A DNA stretch of 64,000 bases. Origin: Vibrio gigantis. Its GTDB lineage: Bacteria > Pseudomonadota > Gammaproteobacteria > Enterobacterales > Vibrionaceae. Location: positions 1 to 64,000 of the forward strand of contig NZ_AP025493.1 of the NCBI RefSeq assembly GCF_024347515.1. Reading direction: 5' to 3'. The number at the start of each line of letters is the position of its first letter. Positions within the stretch are counted from its first letter, which is position 1. Below are positions 39,795 to 50,895 of this stretch, piece by piece. The position numbers and the translations under genes are program-made. The notes below the pieces were generated by a model that was given only the letters and a program-made list of their open reading frames with translations, was not told the DNA's origin and ran no database searches.

Positions 39795-41336
39795 TTACCA
39801 AGCTTTCATGCCAACAAAACCATCTAGAATCTCTTTAAGAGCACTCTCGATGTTGTCGTTGTAATCGCCAGTCGCGTTAATTTTGTCGAATAATGCTGGG
39901 TTTTGACCTTTGGCGTAAGCGATCAGCTCTTCTTCAAAACGGGCTATGTTGTTTAGTTCAACACCCGCGAGATAGCCTTTCTCTGCTGCGTAAATAACCG
40001 TTGCTTGCTCAGCGACCGACATAGGAGAGTATTGCTTTTGTTTCATTAATTCGGTTACACGCTCACCATGGTCGAGTTGTTTTCGGGTCATCTCATCTAA
40101 ATCAGAAGAGAACTGAGCGAATGCCGCTAGCTCGCGGTATTGAGCTAATGAAGTACGGATACCACCAGACAATTTCTTGATGATCTTGCACTGTGCCGCA
40201 CCACCCACACGAGATACTGAGATCCCCGGATCGACTGCAGGACGTAGACCTGAGTTAAACAATTGGGTTTGTAGGAAAACCTGACCGTCAGTGATTGAGA
40301 TTACGTTGGTTGGTACGAACGCAGACACGTCACCCGCTTGAGTTTCAATGATAGGAAGCGCGGTTAATGAGCCAGTTTGGCCTTTAACTTCACCGTTAGT
40401 GAACTTTTCTACATACTCTGCATTCACTCTTGCTGCACGTTCTAGTAGGCGTGAGTGAAGGTAGAATACGTCGCCAGGGAAGGCTTCACGACCCGGTGGG
40501 CGTTTAAGTAGCAATGAGATTTGACGGTACGCTACCGCTTGTTTGGATAGATCATCATAAATGATCAGTGCATCTTCACCGCGGTCACGGAAGTATTCAC
40601 CCATGGTGCAACCCGCGTAGGGTGCTAGGTATTGCAGCGCTGCTGATTCTGATGCAGATGCAACAACCACGATGGTGTTTTTAAGTGCATCGTGCTCTTC
40701 GAGCTTGCGAACAACGTTAGCGATGGTTGATGCTTTCTGACCAATTGCCACATACACGCATTTGATGCCAGAATCTTTTTGGTTGATGATCGCATCGATT
40801 GCCAAAGCGGTTTTACCTGTCTGACGGTCACCGATGATCAGCTCACGTTGACCACGACCAATAGGTACCATGGTATCTACAGCTTTATAGCCAGTCTGAA
40901 TTGGCTGGTCTACAGACTTACGTTCAATTACCCCTGGTGCAATGACTTCTACTGGGTCAAGACGGTCACAACTTATTGGGCCTTTACCATCAATCGGTTC
41001 ACCTAAGGTGTTCACTACACGTCCCAGAAGTCCGTTACCGACAGGTACTTCTAAGATGCGCCCCGTGCCTTTCACTTTCATGCCTTCAGAAAGGTCAATG
41101 TAAGGACCCATTACCACCGCGCCAACAGAGTGGGTGTCTAGGTTAAGTGCAAGTGCGTACTTGCCACCTGGTAGCTCGATCATCTCGCCTTGCATGACAT
41201 CAGCAAGGCCATTGATTGTGATGATGCCATCACGAACCGATACGATAGTGCCTTCGTTGCGAGCTTCGGTGCTCACATTAAATTTCGAGATGCGTTCTTT
41301 GATTAGATCGCTGATTTCATTTGAGTTTAATTGCAT
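39795..41336 (-). CDS. atpA: F1F0-ATPase alpha subunit
   Basis: 513 residues, the same length as the E. coli protein. The non-catalytic nucleotide site has P-loop GDRQTGKT at 169-176; the conserved block [17 protein letters not shown] is intact. N-terminus [16 protein letters not shown]. It forms the hexamer with beta. A 9-base gap follows atpH. Confidence 0.96.
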   Translation of the reverse strand: MQLNSNEISDLIKERISKFNVSTEARNEGTIVSVRDGIITINGLADVMQGEMIELPGGKYALALNLDTHSVGAVVMGPYIDLSEGMKVKGTGRILEVPVGNGLLGRVVNTLGEPIDGKGPISCDRLDPVEVIAPGVIERKSVDQPIQTGYKAVDTMVPIGRGQRELIIGDRQTGKTALAIDAIINQKDSGIKCVYVAIGQKASTIANVVRKLEEHDALKNTIVVVASASESAALQYLAPYAGCTMGEYFRDRGEDALIIYDDLSKQAVAYRQISLLLKRPPGREAFPGDVFYLHSRLLERAARVNAEYVEKFTNGEVKGQTGSLTALPIIETQAGDVSAFVPTNVISITDGQVFLQTQLFNSGLRPAVDPGISVSRVGGAAQCKIIKKLSGGIRTSLAQYRELAAFAQFSSDLDEMTRKQLDHGERVTELMKQKQYSPMSVAEQATVIYAAEKGYLAGVELNNIARFEEELIAYAKGQNPALFDKINATGDYNDNIESALKEILDGFVGMKAW

Positions 41337-41345
41337 AATTGTTAC

Positions 41346-41897
41346 CTATCTCGCGTGAAGTTGATGAGCCAATCGGTCAATTGATGTGTTTAACGAACCA
41401 TCGATCACGGTTTCACCCGCCTTGATGACCATTCCACCCACTAGCGTGTCATCAATAACCTGCTTCATTTCAACCTGACGCTCTAATTTCTTCTCAAGTG
41501 CAGCTGTTAATGACGTAACTTGATCTTGTGTCAGTATTTCTGAACTGGTGACAGTGACAGGCACTACACGTTCATGTTCGTCCTTGAGCTCGCAGAACAA
41601 TTCAAACAGGTCTCTTACAACAGAAAGGCGGCCGTTCTCGGCCAAGACTCGAATGAGATTAATGACGTGGTCATCAACGAGGCCTTGGCAAATATGAATG
41701 ATGAGGTTTGCCAACTCTTCGGTTTGTTGTGTAGGAGCACCTTCTGCAGACGAAATCTGACTAGCGATTGTTTCTTCTTCCGCGACAGCCACAAGAATGG
41801 ACAGCATTGAGTGCCACTCTTGTAACTGGTTCTCACCTAAAGCGAATTCAAACGATGCTTTGGCGTAGGGATGAGCAATATTGGTGTAATCTGACAT
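41346..41897 (-). CDS. atpH: F1F0-ATPase delta subunit
   Basis: 183 residues. The N-terminal helical domain begins [22 protein letters not shown]; the C-terminal region has the family block [22 protein letters not shown]. It joins the peripheral b stalk to the top of F1. Gap of 11 bases to atpF. Confidence 0.95.
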   Translation of the reverse strand: MSDYTNIAHPYAKASFEFALGENQLQEWHSMLSILVAVAEEETIASQISSAEGAPTQQTEELANLIIHICQGLVDDHVINLIRVLAENGRLSVVRDLFELFCELKDEHERVVPVTVTSSEILTQDQVTSLTAALEKKLERQVEMKQVIDDTLVGGMVIKAGETVIDGSLNTSIDRLAHQLHAR

Positions 41898-41908
41898 ATT
41901 GCTTCTCC

Positions 41909-42379
41909 TTAGAGTTCGCTAATCATTTGGTCAACCAGCGCGCGGTTCGTTGCGGAATCTAGATTTTTGCTAATCAATTTCTGTGCACTTTGAATCACTG
42001 CGTCTGCCATATCCGCCTGAAGTTCACGGCGTATCTTTTGGCGTTCGCCTTCTAGCTCAGCTCTACCTTGTTCTAAGATGCGTGCCTTTTCTTGTTCGGC
42101 TTCTTGTTGCGCTAAGCTGATGATTTCGTTGCGGCGTTTTCGGCCTTGTTCAATCAGTTCAGTCACATTCTTTCTTGCATCTTCGATGAGTTGTGCGCCA
42201 TTGGATTTTGCTAGTTCTAGCTCTTTCGCAGCGTTCTCTGAGTGGCGTAAACCATCAGCGATTTCTTTTTGGCGCTCGTCTAACATCGCGGTGAGAGGGG
42301 GCCATACATATTTCATGCAGAGCCAAACAAAAATCACGAATGAGATTGCTTGTCCAAACATGCTTGCATTTAAGTTCAT
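41909..42379 (-). CDS. atpF: F1F0-ATPase b subunit
   Basis: 156 residues, the same length as E. coli b. One N-terminal helix ([22 protein letters not shown]) is followed by a long charged coiled coil. It forms the dimeric peripheral stalk. It lies between atpE and atpH. Confidence 0.95.
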   Translation of the reverse strand: MNLNASMFGQAISFVIFVWLCMKYVWPPLTAMLDERQKEIADGLRHSENAAKELELAKSNGAQLIEDARKNVTELIEQGRKRRNEIISLAQQEAEQEKARILEQGRAELEGERQKIRRELQADMADAVIQSAQKLISKNLDSATNRALVDQMISEL

Positions 42380-42434
42380 ACCTTCCTCACTAAATCTTGA
42401 TTATGTATAAATCGATCTTTTCAAAGCTGTTTGA

Positions 42435-42671
42435 TTAAGCCACAGCGAAGATGATGTATAGACCGATACCAACACCGATCATCGGTACAGCATCCACAAG
42501 ACCCATCATGATGAAGAATTGAGTACGAAGCATTGGAGTAAGGTCTGGTTGACGCGCAACACCTTCAAGGTATTTACCTGCTAAGTTACCAATACCAGAT
42601 GCAGCACCTGCTGCGCCTAAACCGATCAGTAATGCACCTGCTACATATAAAACTGCGCTTACGATATCCAT
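42435..42671 (-). CDS. atpE: F1F0-ATPase c subunit, proton type
   Basis: 78 residues, two helices with the polar loop ARQPD. The ion-carrying residue is Asp60 in [12 protein letters not shown]. The sodium signature (Gln in helix 1 and Glu-Ser-Thr in helix 2) is absent, so the ring should carry protons. It closely resembles the E. coli c subunit. Confidence 0.95.
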   Translation of the reverse strand: MDIVSAVLYVAGALLIGLGAAGAASGIGNLAGKYLEGVARQPDLTPMLRTQFFIMMGLVDAVPMIGVGIGLYIIFAVA

Positions 42672-42717
42672 TTGTATCTCCGATAAATAATTTGTTAGTT
42701 AATTTTTTAGTTATTAA

Positions 42718-43891
<1,174 letters not shown>

Positions 43892-44496
43892 AATAAAACC
43901 TTATGTTAAACAGTGTAAGTTAATATAAAACACAGTTTAAATTTAACTTGTTACTACATTTCACTTGTTAATAACACTTGATTTGCTTTAAAGAAAAACC
44001 CTTGCTGGTTTTATATCTCCTGACGAAATGAAACGAATTAAACTAATTCGCTATCGTTTCGACAAAATATAAATTACGCCTAAAATTATGTGATCAAAAC
44101 GACAAATATTGATATCAATAATTCCATTTTTGAAATGAGAGTTTTTCATTTATGAAAGTAATCGTTTTATTACTTTATTCATGAATATTTAAGATGCTTT
44201 ATCCATATGAAAAAGAGGGACTTTGGGGAAGGGTTCTGCGAGCGAACTTATCAACTTATGATCTTATCAATTAAGATTATTCAAACACTTAGGCTCATTT
44301 ATTAGCTGAATTGCCAAGTGTGGTTTTGAGAGAGATTACGCTTGTTTGAGGCGATAATGGAAGGTCCCGTTTGTCTGATAAATTAAACGTACGTCGCTCC
44401 TTATCAGTAAGCGAATATTTTTTATATTGTTGTTACTTTGTCATTATTTGCATACATGAGAGTGAAAATTCAGCGCCTAAATGTTGATGTTATAGG
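43892..44496. other. AT-rich spacer holding the atp operon promoter
   Basis: There is no supported gene here. The part next to atpI is strongly AT-rich and must contain the minus-strand promoter of the ATPase operon. Near 44255-44280 short dyads around CTTATCAA and TTATCAATTAAGAT recur. No known operator was recognised. Confidence 0.35.
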
Positions 44497-44584
44497 AATG
44501 AAGGTGATGATTGGGTGCGTGAGAAGCATGGTGCTGGAGAAATGAAGGTGATGATTGGGTGCGTGAGAAGCATGGTGCTGGAGA
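44497..44584. repeat. Exact 44-bp tandem duplication
   Basis: Two identical, directly adjacent 44-base units begin AATGAAGGTGATGATTGGGT and end GGTGCTGGAGA, at 44497-44540 and 44541-44584. The unit is not a multiple of 3 and no gene covers it. It looks like a recent slippage or recombination duplication. Confidence 0.95.
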
Positions 44585-44604
44585 AGAGACACCAAGTTTT
44601 GGGG

Positions 44605-44637
44605 AAGTAAATGGCAGCAAAGTGCTGCCATTTACTT
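44605..44637. terminator. Perfect 15-bp hairpin after the LysR gene
   Basis: AAGTAAATGGCAGCA and its exact complement enclose a 3-base loop, 16 bases after the LysR stop on the minus strand. No U-tract follows, so it is a probable but unusual 3' end structure. Confidence 0.6.
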
Positions 44638-44653
44638 AATCTAGGTTCGCTTA

Positions 44654-45535
44654 TTACTCTTCATAACTGAGGTATTGGATACATAAGTCATGAAAAGCCT
44701 GTGCTTGTGGTGAGATCGTACGATCAGACAATCTGAAAATACCAATTTGTCGTTGCAAGGGTGGGTCAATTAATGGAATCCACACTAAGCGTGTTTCGTT
44801 GGTAGGAAAAGCCAGTTTAGGTAGTGTAGTTACGCCTATTCCGAGCTCTAACACCGAAAACAGCGACGTAATGTTCTCTACTGAATACAAAGCTTGTTCG
44901 CTGAGCATGCGTGCGGGTGTTGGGTCAAGTAGGGTACAAGTCCCATTTCGAATGAAGGGTTGTTTTAACAAAGTTTGCCATTCGATTCCTTCTTGCTGAG
45001 AGGCGATAGGGTTGTCTTTTAGGCACACCACACCGATTGGATCAGAAAGCAAAGGCGTGAAGTCGATGTTCTCTTCTTCTAAATGGGAACTATTGCCGAG
45101 GGCAACATCCACCTCTCCAGAGAGTAATCTTGCTTCTACACCTGCCGCATTATCATCAATCAAACTCACTTCTACATTTGGGTACTGTTCACAAAAAGCC
45201 CCTAAAACACTAGGGATTAATTTTGCGGCGACCGATGGCACGCTCGCTATTCGAACTCTTCCTTGTTGTCCTGCTGCTGCTGCGCGTAGGTCGTTGTCTA
45301 ATGCTTTGTAAACATTTAAGAATTGAATGATTTTTGGCAAGCATATTTCTCCAAAAGGCGTCAGTGTCGATTTGTTGCCTGTTTCAAACAGAGGTTGCCC
45401 TAGTATTTTTTCAAGCTCCTTTATCGAAGTAGAAAGTGCCGCTTGCGAGCGATTTGCTCGGTGAGATGCCGCTCGAAACCCGCCTTCTTCGACGACTAAA
45501 ACAAAATGTTTTAACTGTTGTAGCTTAATACTCAT
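44654..45535 (-). CDS. LysR-family regulator of the ridA/aldehyde dehydrogenase/BCCT cluster
   Basis: A 293-residue LysR protein. The winged helix is LKHFVLVVEEGGFRAASHRANRSQAALSTSIKELE; the effector domain begins near QGRVRIASVPSVAAKL, like the CysB/CbbR-type fold. It is divergent from ridA across about 150 bases, the usual arrangement for a regulator and its target. It probably senses the compound imported by the BCCT carrier; this is inferred from position. Confidence 0.88.
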   Translation of the reverse strand: MSIKLQQLKHFVLVVEEGGFRAASHRANRSQAALSTSIKELEKILGQPLFETGNKSTLTPFGEICLPKIIQFLNVYKALDNDLRAAAAGQQGRVRIASVPSVAAKLIPSVLGAFCEQYPNVEVSLIDDNAAGVEARLLSGEVDVALGNSSHLEEENIDFTPLLSDPIGVVCLKDNPIASQQEGIEWQTLLKQPFIRNGTCTLLDPTPARMLSEQALYSVENITSLFSVLELGIGVTTLPKLAFPTNETRLVWIPLIDPPLQRQIGIFRLSDRTISPQAQAFHDLCIQYLSYEE

Positions 45536-45583
45536 GGCACCGATCCTTCTCTAGCCCTTGCTATACCTTACTTTTTGCAAGGT

Positions 45584-45600
45584 GATAGATTTTATTTATC
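45584..45600. promoter_or_regulatory. Possible LysR box between the regulator and ridA
   Basis: GATAGATTTTATTTATC is a GATA-N9-TATC dyad holding a T-N11-A core. It lies midway between the divergent LysR and ridA genes. The match is short and AT-rich. Confidence 0.4.
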
Positions 45601-45692
45601 AAATGCACAAAATTTACCGTTAGATTTATCAGTCGTCAAGGTGCAGTATTTAACCATCTTGAAACATAGTTGTTACAAAGTTGGATGGAATC

Positions 45693-46091
45693 GTGAACGC
45701 ACAAACTAAAAAACACCCAGTAAAAACCGAGCTTTTTGCTTCAAAAGCACCACTAGAGTGGGCAATCGTTAATAACGGCACTCTATACACAGCGCAGATT
45801 CCAATTGATGAAACTGGCGCAGTAGTAGAAGGCGGTATTGAAGCGCAAACGCGTCAGACTTTTAACAACCTTGTTCATACGTTGGAGTGTGCAGGCGAAT
45901 CTATGGATTCCGTGCTGCAAGTTCTGATTTACGTGACAGACCGTGAATATCTAAAAACGGTAAACAGCGTATACGGAGAATACTTCAATGCACCTTATCC
46001 AAACCGTGCTGCGGTCGTCGTTGCAGGGTTAGCAAGAGAAGAAATGCTGGTCGAGTTCGTGGTTTATGCATCGGCGTCTCAACCTGAATAA
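45693..46091 (+). CDS. RidA-family (YjgF/YER057c/UK114) enamine/imine deaminase-like protein
   Basis: About 132 residues. TYPICAL RidA blocks are QTRQTFNNLVHTLECAGESMDSVLQVLIYVTD and YPNRAAVVVAGL with the substrate-binding Arg, then VEFVVYA with the Glu. RidA hydrolyses reactive 2-aminoacrylate-type enamines; many paralogs sit in amino acid or amine catabolic operons. The frame opens at TTG 45681, but GTG 45693, 4 codons in, follows a GGATGGAA box and gives the usual length. First gene of the cluster. Confidence 0.85.
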   Translation: MNAQTKKHPVKTELFASKAPLEWAIVNNGTLYTAQIPIDETGAVVEGGIEAQTRQTFNNLVHTLECAGESMDSVLQVLIYVTDREYLKTVNSVYGEYFNAPYPNRAAVVVAGLAREEMLVEFVVYASASQPE

Positions 46092-46287
46092 TCAGACTGT
46101 GAACTAAAGCTATTTGCGGATCAAAACTCTTTTAATTTGAAGTGGTTTATTGATACAAGCGATTTGGTTCACTTTAGAAACAAAATATACATCTTATTTT
46201 AGCAATTAATTACCTGAATATTAACAGTTTATTAATTAACCAGATGGTTGCCAGACTCAACCGCAACCTAACCGTTACAAGGACAGA

Positions 46288-47751
46288 ATGATGACTCAAT
46301 TACAGAATGTTCAAGCAGAAAACGCGCTTTACATTGGCGGCGAATGGCAAGCGGGTGTAAGCACCGTAGCGAACATTAACCCATCAGATATTTCTGAAAA
46401 CATTGGTAACTTCGCACAAGCAAGTGCTGAACAAGTTCAACAAGCGATTTCAGCGGCAAAGCACGCTCAACCAGAGTGGGAAAAAACACCGATTGAACGC
46501 AAGCAAGCGGTTCTTCAAGCGATAGGTGATGAGCTTATTGCACGTTGTGATGAACTAGGCACGCTTCTTTCTCGTGAAGAAGGTAAGCCTTTTGCTGAAG
46601 GTCGTGGTGAGATTTACCGTGCAGGTCAGTTCTTCCAGTACTTTGCGGCTGAAGTGCTTCGTCAAATTGGCGACAACGCAGAATCAGTACGCCCAGGCGT
46701 TTCTGTTGAAGTGACTCGTGAAGCGGTAGGCGTTATCGGCATCATCTCTCCTTGGAATTTCCCGACAGCAACGGCTGCTTGGAAAATTGCTCCTGCATTG
46801 GCTTTCGGTAACAGCGTTATCTGGAAACCAGCAAACCTAACACCAGCAAGTGCGGTTGCGCTTACTGAGATCATTCACCGCCAAGGTATCCCTGCAGGTA
46901 CGTTTAACCTTGTACTAGGTAGTGGTTCAACAGTGGGTGATGCACTGATCAATTCTAAAGAAGTGAACGGTGTGAGCTTTACCGGTTCTGTTGATACGGG
47001 TCGTAAAGTAGCAGCCGCTACCGCACCAAACTTCGTTCGTTGCCAACTGGAAATGGGCAGTAAGAATGCCCTTGTTATTGCTGATGATGCAGACATCCAA
47101 ACTGCGGTTGATGCAACGATTGCAGGTTCGTTCTCGGGTGCAGGTCAAAAATGTACAGCGTCTTCTCGTCTAGTGGTTATGGATGGCATTCACGACCAAT
47201 ACGTTGAAGCACTGATTAAGCGTATGAGCGAGCTGAAAGTCGGTCACGCACTAGAAGACGGCGTGTTCATGGGGCCTGTTGTTGACGGTAACCAACTTGA
47301 AGCAAACCTAGGTTGGGTTGAGAAAGCACGTCAAAGCGGCGGTGAGCTAGCATTTGGTGGCGACCGCCTAAGCATGAAACACGAAGGTTTCTACATGTCT
47401 CCAACTTTGTTCTTGAACACTAAGAACGATTGGGAAGTGAACCAAGAAGAAGTGTTTGCACCAATGGCAAGCGTGATTCGTGTAGCGAACTTAGAAGAAG
47501 CTATCGCGATAACAAACGATACTCGCTTTGGACTAACGGGCGGCATCATTACTCAAAGCCTACGTACTAGCGCAATGTTCAAGCAACAAGCGCAAACGGG
47601 TTGTGTAATGGTGAATCTACCAACAGCAGGTACGGATTACCACGTACCGTTTGGTGGTCGTAAAGAGTCTAGCTTCGGCCCTCGCGAGCAAGGTCAATAC
47701 GCGAAAGAGTTCTACACAGTGGTGAAGACAGCTTACCAGCGTCCTTACTAA
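46288..47751 (+). CDS. NAD(P)-dependent aldehyde dehydrogenase
   Basis: A 487-residue aldehyde dehydrogenase with SPWNFPT, catalytic Glu255 in LEMGSKN and nucleophile Cys289 in GQKCTASSR. The length and the C-terminus VPFGGRKESSFGPREQGQYA resemble 2-oxoglutarate semialdehyde dehydrogenases, but the substrate is not settled. AAGGAC precedes the ATG. It would oxidise an aldehyde released from the imported compound. The gap after it carries three hairpins. Confidence 0.92.
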   Translation: MMTQLQNVQAENALYIGGEWQAGVSTVANINPSDISENIGNFAQASAEQVQQAISAAKHAQPEWEKTPIERKQAVLQAIGDELIARCDELGTLLSREEGKPFAEGRGEIYRAGQFFQYFAAEVLRQIGDNAESVRPGVSVEVTREAVGVIGIISPWNFPTATAAWKIAPALAFGNSVIWKPANLTPASAVALTEIIHRQGIPAGTFNLVLGSGSTVGDALINSKEVNGVSFTGSVDTGRKVAAATAPNFVRCQLEMGSKNALVIADDADIQTAVDATIAGSFSGAGQKCTASSRLVVMDGIHDQYVEALIKRMSELKVGHALEDGVFMGPVVDGNQLEANLGWVEKARQSGGELAFGGDRLSMKHEGFYMSPTLFLNTKNDWEVNQEEVFAPMASVIRVANLEEAIAITNDTRFGLTGGIITQSLRTSAMFKQQAQTGCVMVNLPTAGTDYHVPFGGRKESSFGPREQGQYAKEFYTVVKTAYQRPY

Positions 47752-47789
47752 TCGGCTTTCTGTTAATTAGATTTCTATTAACTAGAACG

Positions 47790-47822
47790 GGATGGCTGGA
47801 GACATTAAGCCCCTAGCCATCC
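47790..47822 (+). other. Spacer hairpin 1 of the BCCT cluster
   Basis: GGATGGCT and AGCCATCC, an 8-bp perfect stem, lie 38 bases after the aldehyde dehydrogenase stop. No U-tract follows. Confidence 0.55.
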
Positions 47823-47832
47823 AGCTATCGAA

Positions 47833-47859
47833 TTGGCCTGATTCACAGAGTCAGGCCAA
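47833..47859 (+). other. Spacer hairpin 2 of the BCCT cluster
   Basis: TTGGCCTGA and TCAGGCCAA, a 9-bp perfect stem with a 9-base loop, follow the first hairpin by 10 bases. No U-tract follows. Confidence 0.6.
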
Positions 47860-47909
47860 CATTCAAACCAAAGCAGCAAACGAACTTAGACAAGTGATTT
47901 AACCCATTT

Positions 47910-47940
47910 TTGAAAACATGTTATTTGAGCGTGTTTTCAA
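47910..47940 (+). other. Spacer hairpin 3 of the BCCT cluster
   Basis: TTGAAAACA and TGTTTTCAA, a 9-bp perfect stem with a 13-base loop, end 38 bases before the dipeptidase ATG. They might carry a regulatory or processing signal. Confidence 0.5.
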
Positions 47941-47978
47941 AACCGAGCTAGAACACTGAGCTTTCAATAGGAGTGGTT

Positions 47979-48974
47979 ATGTACCAGCAACGGATTGTTA
48001 TAGATGGATTGCAATACTGCAATTGGAACAGAGAATATTTCCAAACACTAAAAGCGAGCGGCATTACAGCAGTTCACGCTACCGCGGTTTACCACGAGAC
48101 AGCTCGTGAAACCTTATCTCGCTTTGCAGAATGGAACTTAAGATTCGAGCAGAACGCAGACCTTATTATGCCGATTCACTCAATGGCTGATGTCGAGACT
48201 GCAAAAGCGACCGGCAAAGTCGGTATTTTCCTTGGTGCTCAAAACTGTTCTCCAATCGACGATGAGATCGGTCTTATCGAAGTGATGCGTAAGCAAGGTC
48301 TTCTGATCATGCAGCTGACGTACAACAACCAGAGCTTATTGGCGACGGGTTGTTACGAAAAGAACGACACCGGTATTACACGTTTTGGTAAGCAAGCCAT
48401 CGAAGAGATGAACCGAGTGGGCATGATCATCGATATGTCTCACAGTGCAGAGCGCTCAACACTTGAAGCGATTGACCTTTCTTCTCGTCCTATTTGTATC
48501 AGCCACGCGAACCCAACGTTTGCTCATGATGCACTACGAAACAAATCAAACGATGTGATTAAAGCCTTAACCGCACGCGGTGGCTTAATCGGATTCAGCT
48601 TATACCCATTCCACTTACCAAATGGCAGCCAATGTACGTTGGAAGATTTCTGCCAGATGGTTGCGACTACCGCTGACATGGTCGGCGTAGAGCACCTAGG
48701 CATTGGTAGTGACCTATGCTTAAACCAACCTCAAGCCGTTCTTGAATGGATGAGAAATGGTCGTTGGTCTAAAGTAATGGACTACGGCGAAGGCTCTGCG
48801 AACAACTCAGGTTGGCCAGATGCGTTGCCTTGGTTCTGCGGCAGCTCGGGTATGGAAAACATATATAACGGATTGATGCGCCATGGTTTCAGCGAGTCTG
48901 AAGCTGGGCAAGTCTTGGGAGATAACTGGTTTAACTTTTTGAAAGATGGCCTAGAGCCTCAAAACAAGGGTTAA
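47979..48974 (+). CDS. Divergent M19 (membrane dipeptidase-like) protein
   Basis: About 331 residues of the renal dipeptidase TIM barrel. His155 (DMSHSAE), His176 (ISHANP) and Asp245 (GIGSDL) match conserved metal or catalytic positions. The N-terminal HxD metal pair is replaced by DGLQYCN, and the bridging Glu by Gln88 in FLGAQNC, so the usual dizinc centre is incomplete. It resembles the group found beside dimethylglycine and glycine-betaine catabolic genes in Pseudomonas, from memory. ATG 47979 follows AGGAG and is preferred to an upstream GTG. Role in a dipeptide or cyclic amide step is inferred. Confidence 0.8.
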   Translation: MYQQRIVIDGLQYCNWNREYFQTLKASGITAVHATAVYHETARETLSRFAEWNLRFEQNADLIMPIHSMADVETAKATGKVGIFLGAQNCSPIDDEIGLIEVMRKQGLLIMQLTYNNQSLLATGCYEKNDTGITRFGKQAIEEMNRVGMIIDMSHSAERSTLEAIDLSSRPICISHANPTFAHDALRNKSNDVIKALTARGGLIGFSLYPFHLPNGSQCTLEDFCQMVATTADMVGVEHLGIGSDLCLNQPQAVLEWMRNGRWSKVMDYGEGSANNSGWPDALPWFCGSSGMENIYNGLMRHGFSESEAGQVLGDNWFNFLKDGLEPQNKG

Positions 48975-49109
48975 CGGTTTCTCACGAGCCATCATCGAAT
49001 TAGCAGCCTTCTAACAAACGTTCAATGAGCAAGTGCTGCTTAAACCAATTTCACTATTCAAAAGGAACAACGGTCTATTTCGCAACGCGGTAACCCAAAC
49101 ATGGATTAG

Positions 49110-49139
49110 CCTGCCCAACACAAAAAATAATAGGGCAGG
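49110..49139 (+). other. Spacer hairpin before the BCCT gene
   Basis: CCTGCCC and GGGCAGG, a 7-bp G/C stem with a 16-base A-rich loop, lie 65 bases before the BCCT ATG. No U-tract follows. Confidence 0.5.
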
Positions 49140-49204
49140 TGTTAAATACACCCTTGTAGTCATCATTTAAATGACAGCTGCAAAGAAACCTCTGGAGTCA
49201 GAGT

Positions 49205-50800
49205 ATGTCTGATTTAACCAATAGCGTGAAATCTTCAAACGTAAATGCGGGTCAAGCACACACAGCAAGCAACACAAACCAGTCTGAATCTACCTCAGAC
49301 AAATTAGGATTGTCCAATCCGGCTCTTTGGTACAGCGGCGGCTTTATCGCTCTGTTCGTAACGCTAGCCTTGTTTGACGGGGATCTACTATCTAGCTTAG
49401 TAAACACGGGCTTTGCATGGTCTGTAAAAGTATTCGGTCCTTATTGGCAAATGCTTCTTCTTCTGACTTTTCTTATTGGTCTTGGCCTGGCGGCAGGGCG
49501 AACAGGCAAGGTTATCCTAGGCGGCATTGCGAAACCTGAAATGGATGGCTTCCGTTGGATGGCAATCATTTTCTGTACGCTACTTGCGGGTGGCGGTGTT
49601 TTTTGGGCGGCAGCTGAGCCAATCGCGCACTATGTCAGCCCACCACCTTTGTATGGCGCACAAGAAAACGCCCAGCAAGGCGCAGTGAATGCTTTATCGC
49701 AATCTTTCATGCACTGGGGTTTCCTAGCATGGGCAATCGTAGGTAGCTTAACGTCTATCGTGGTTATGCACCTTCATTATGACAAAGGCTTACCTCTTAA
49801 ACCTCGTATTTTGCTTTACCCAGTTTTGGGCGAAAGAGCACTGAAAGGCCACACCGGCGCACTGATTGACGCATGTTGTATTGTCGCAGTAGCGGCGGGC
49901 ACCATTGGCCCTATCGGGTTCTTGGGCTTGCAAGTGAGCTATGCGCTTAACGAACTGTTTGGTATTCCAGATGGCTTTACCACGCAGCTGATCATCATCT
50001 TGTTCGCTATCGTTCTGTACACATTGTCGGCATTAAGTGGTCTTAACCGCGGAATGCAAATGCTAAGCCGTTACAACGTAATTTTGGCGATGGCATTGAT
50101 GGTCTATATCCTGATCTTTGGCCCAACAAACTTCATCTTCAATGGCTACATCCAAGGTGTAGGCAGCATGATTGATAACTTCATCCCAATGGCAACTTAC
50201 CGTGGTGACGAAGGTTGGTTGAGCTGGTGGACAGTATTCTTCTGGGGTTGGTTCCTAGGTTACGGCCCAATGATGGCAATCTTCATCGCACGTATTTCAC
50301 GCGGTCGTAGTATTCGCCAATTGGTCTCAACTATTAGCTTGATTGCACCGTTTGTGACTTGCTTCTGGTTCACGATTGTTGGCGGCTCTGGTCTTGCGTT
50401 CGAAATCGCGGATCCAGGCAGCGTAAGTAAAGCGTTCGAAGGCTTTAACTTACCAGGTGCTCTGCTAGCGGTAACTCAACAGCTACCTATGCCAATGCTT
50501 ATCTCTATTTTGTTCTTGATCTTAACCACGATCTTCATTGTAACGACCGGTGACTCAATGACTTACACCATCAGTGTGGTTATCAGTGGTGAGACAGAAC
50601 CGAATGCAATTATTCGTACCTTCTGGGGTGTGATGATGGGGGTAACAGCGTTAATTCTGATTTCCCTAGGTTCCGGCGGTATTTCAGCGCTGCAATCATT
50701 CATAGTTATCACAGCGGTACCGGTGTCCTTAATCTTGCTGCCATCACTTTGGAATGCGCCTCAAATCGCAATCAAGATGGCGAAAGACCAAGGTTTATAA
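49205..50800 (+). CDS. BCCT-family betaine/carnitine/choline-type transporter
   Basis: A 531-residue carrier with about 12 helices. The BCCT core is present: AGGGVFWAAAEPIAHY, AGTIGPIGFLGLQVSY and the signature WTVFFWGWFLGYGPMMAIFIARISRGRSIRQ. BCCT proteins import quaternary ammonium compounds such as glycine betaine, carnitine or proline betaine, with Na or H. A Ser/Thr/Asn-rich 40-residue N-terminus precedes the first helix. GGAG precedes the ATG. It likely brings in the substrate that the neighbouring enzymes degrade. Confidence 0.93.
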   Translation: MSDLTNSVKSSNVNAGQAHTASNTNQSESTSDKLGLSNPALWYSGGFIALFVTLALFDGDLLSSLVNTGFAWSVKVFGPYWQMLLLLTFLIGLGLAAGRTGKVILGGIAKPEMDGFRWMAIIFCTLLAGGGVFWAAAEPIAHYVSPPPLYGAQENAQQGAVNALSQSFMHWGFLAWAIVGSLTSIVVMHLHYDKGLPLKPRILLYPVLGERALKGHTGALIDACCIVAVAAGTIGPIGFLGLQVSYALNELFGIPDGFTTQLIIILFAIVLYTLSALSGLNRGMQMLSRYNVILAMALMVYILIFGPTNFIFNGYIQGVGSMIDNFIPMATYRGDEGWLSWWTVFFWGWFLGYGPMMAIFIARISRGRSIRQLVSTISLIAPFVTCFWFTIVGGSGLAFEIADPGSVSKAFEGFNLPGALLAVTQQLPMPMLISILFLILTTIFIVTTGDSMTYTISVVISGETEPNAIIRTFWGVMMGVTALILISLGSGGISALQSFIVITAVPVSLILLPSLWNAPQIAIKMAKDQGL

Positions 50801-50867
50801 AACATCAATGCCGGTATAGAGAAGAAACTGTAGAGATAAAGCTCTCTAAAAACTGAAGAGAAACAAG

Positions 50868-50895
50868 GTGTCAGCCTTTGAAAGAAGGCTGATAC
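50868..50895 (+). other. Spacer hairpin after the BCCT gene
   Basis: GTGTCAGCCTT and AAGGCTGATAC form an 11-bp stem with one G-U pair and a 6-base loop, between the BCCT gene and the next gene. No U-tract follows. Confidence 0.6.

Noticed and set aside
42078..42410. Plus-strand 110-residue open frame opposite atpF
   Set aside because: It is the Ser/Ala-rich shadow of the b-subunit coiled coil.
44497..44584. CRISPR-like repeat
   Set aside because: There are only two directly adjacent copies without spacers and no cas genes nearby; it is a simple tandem duplication.
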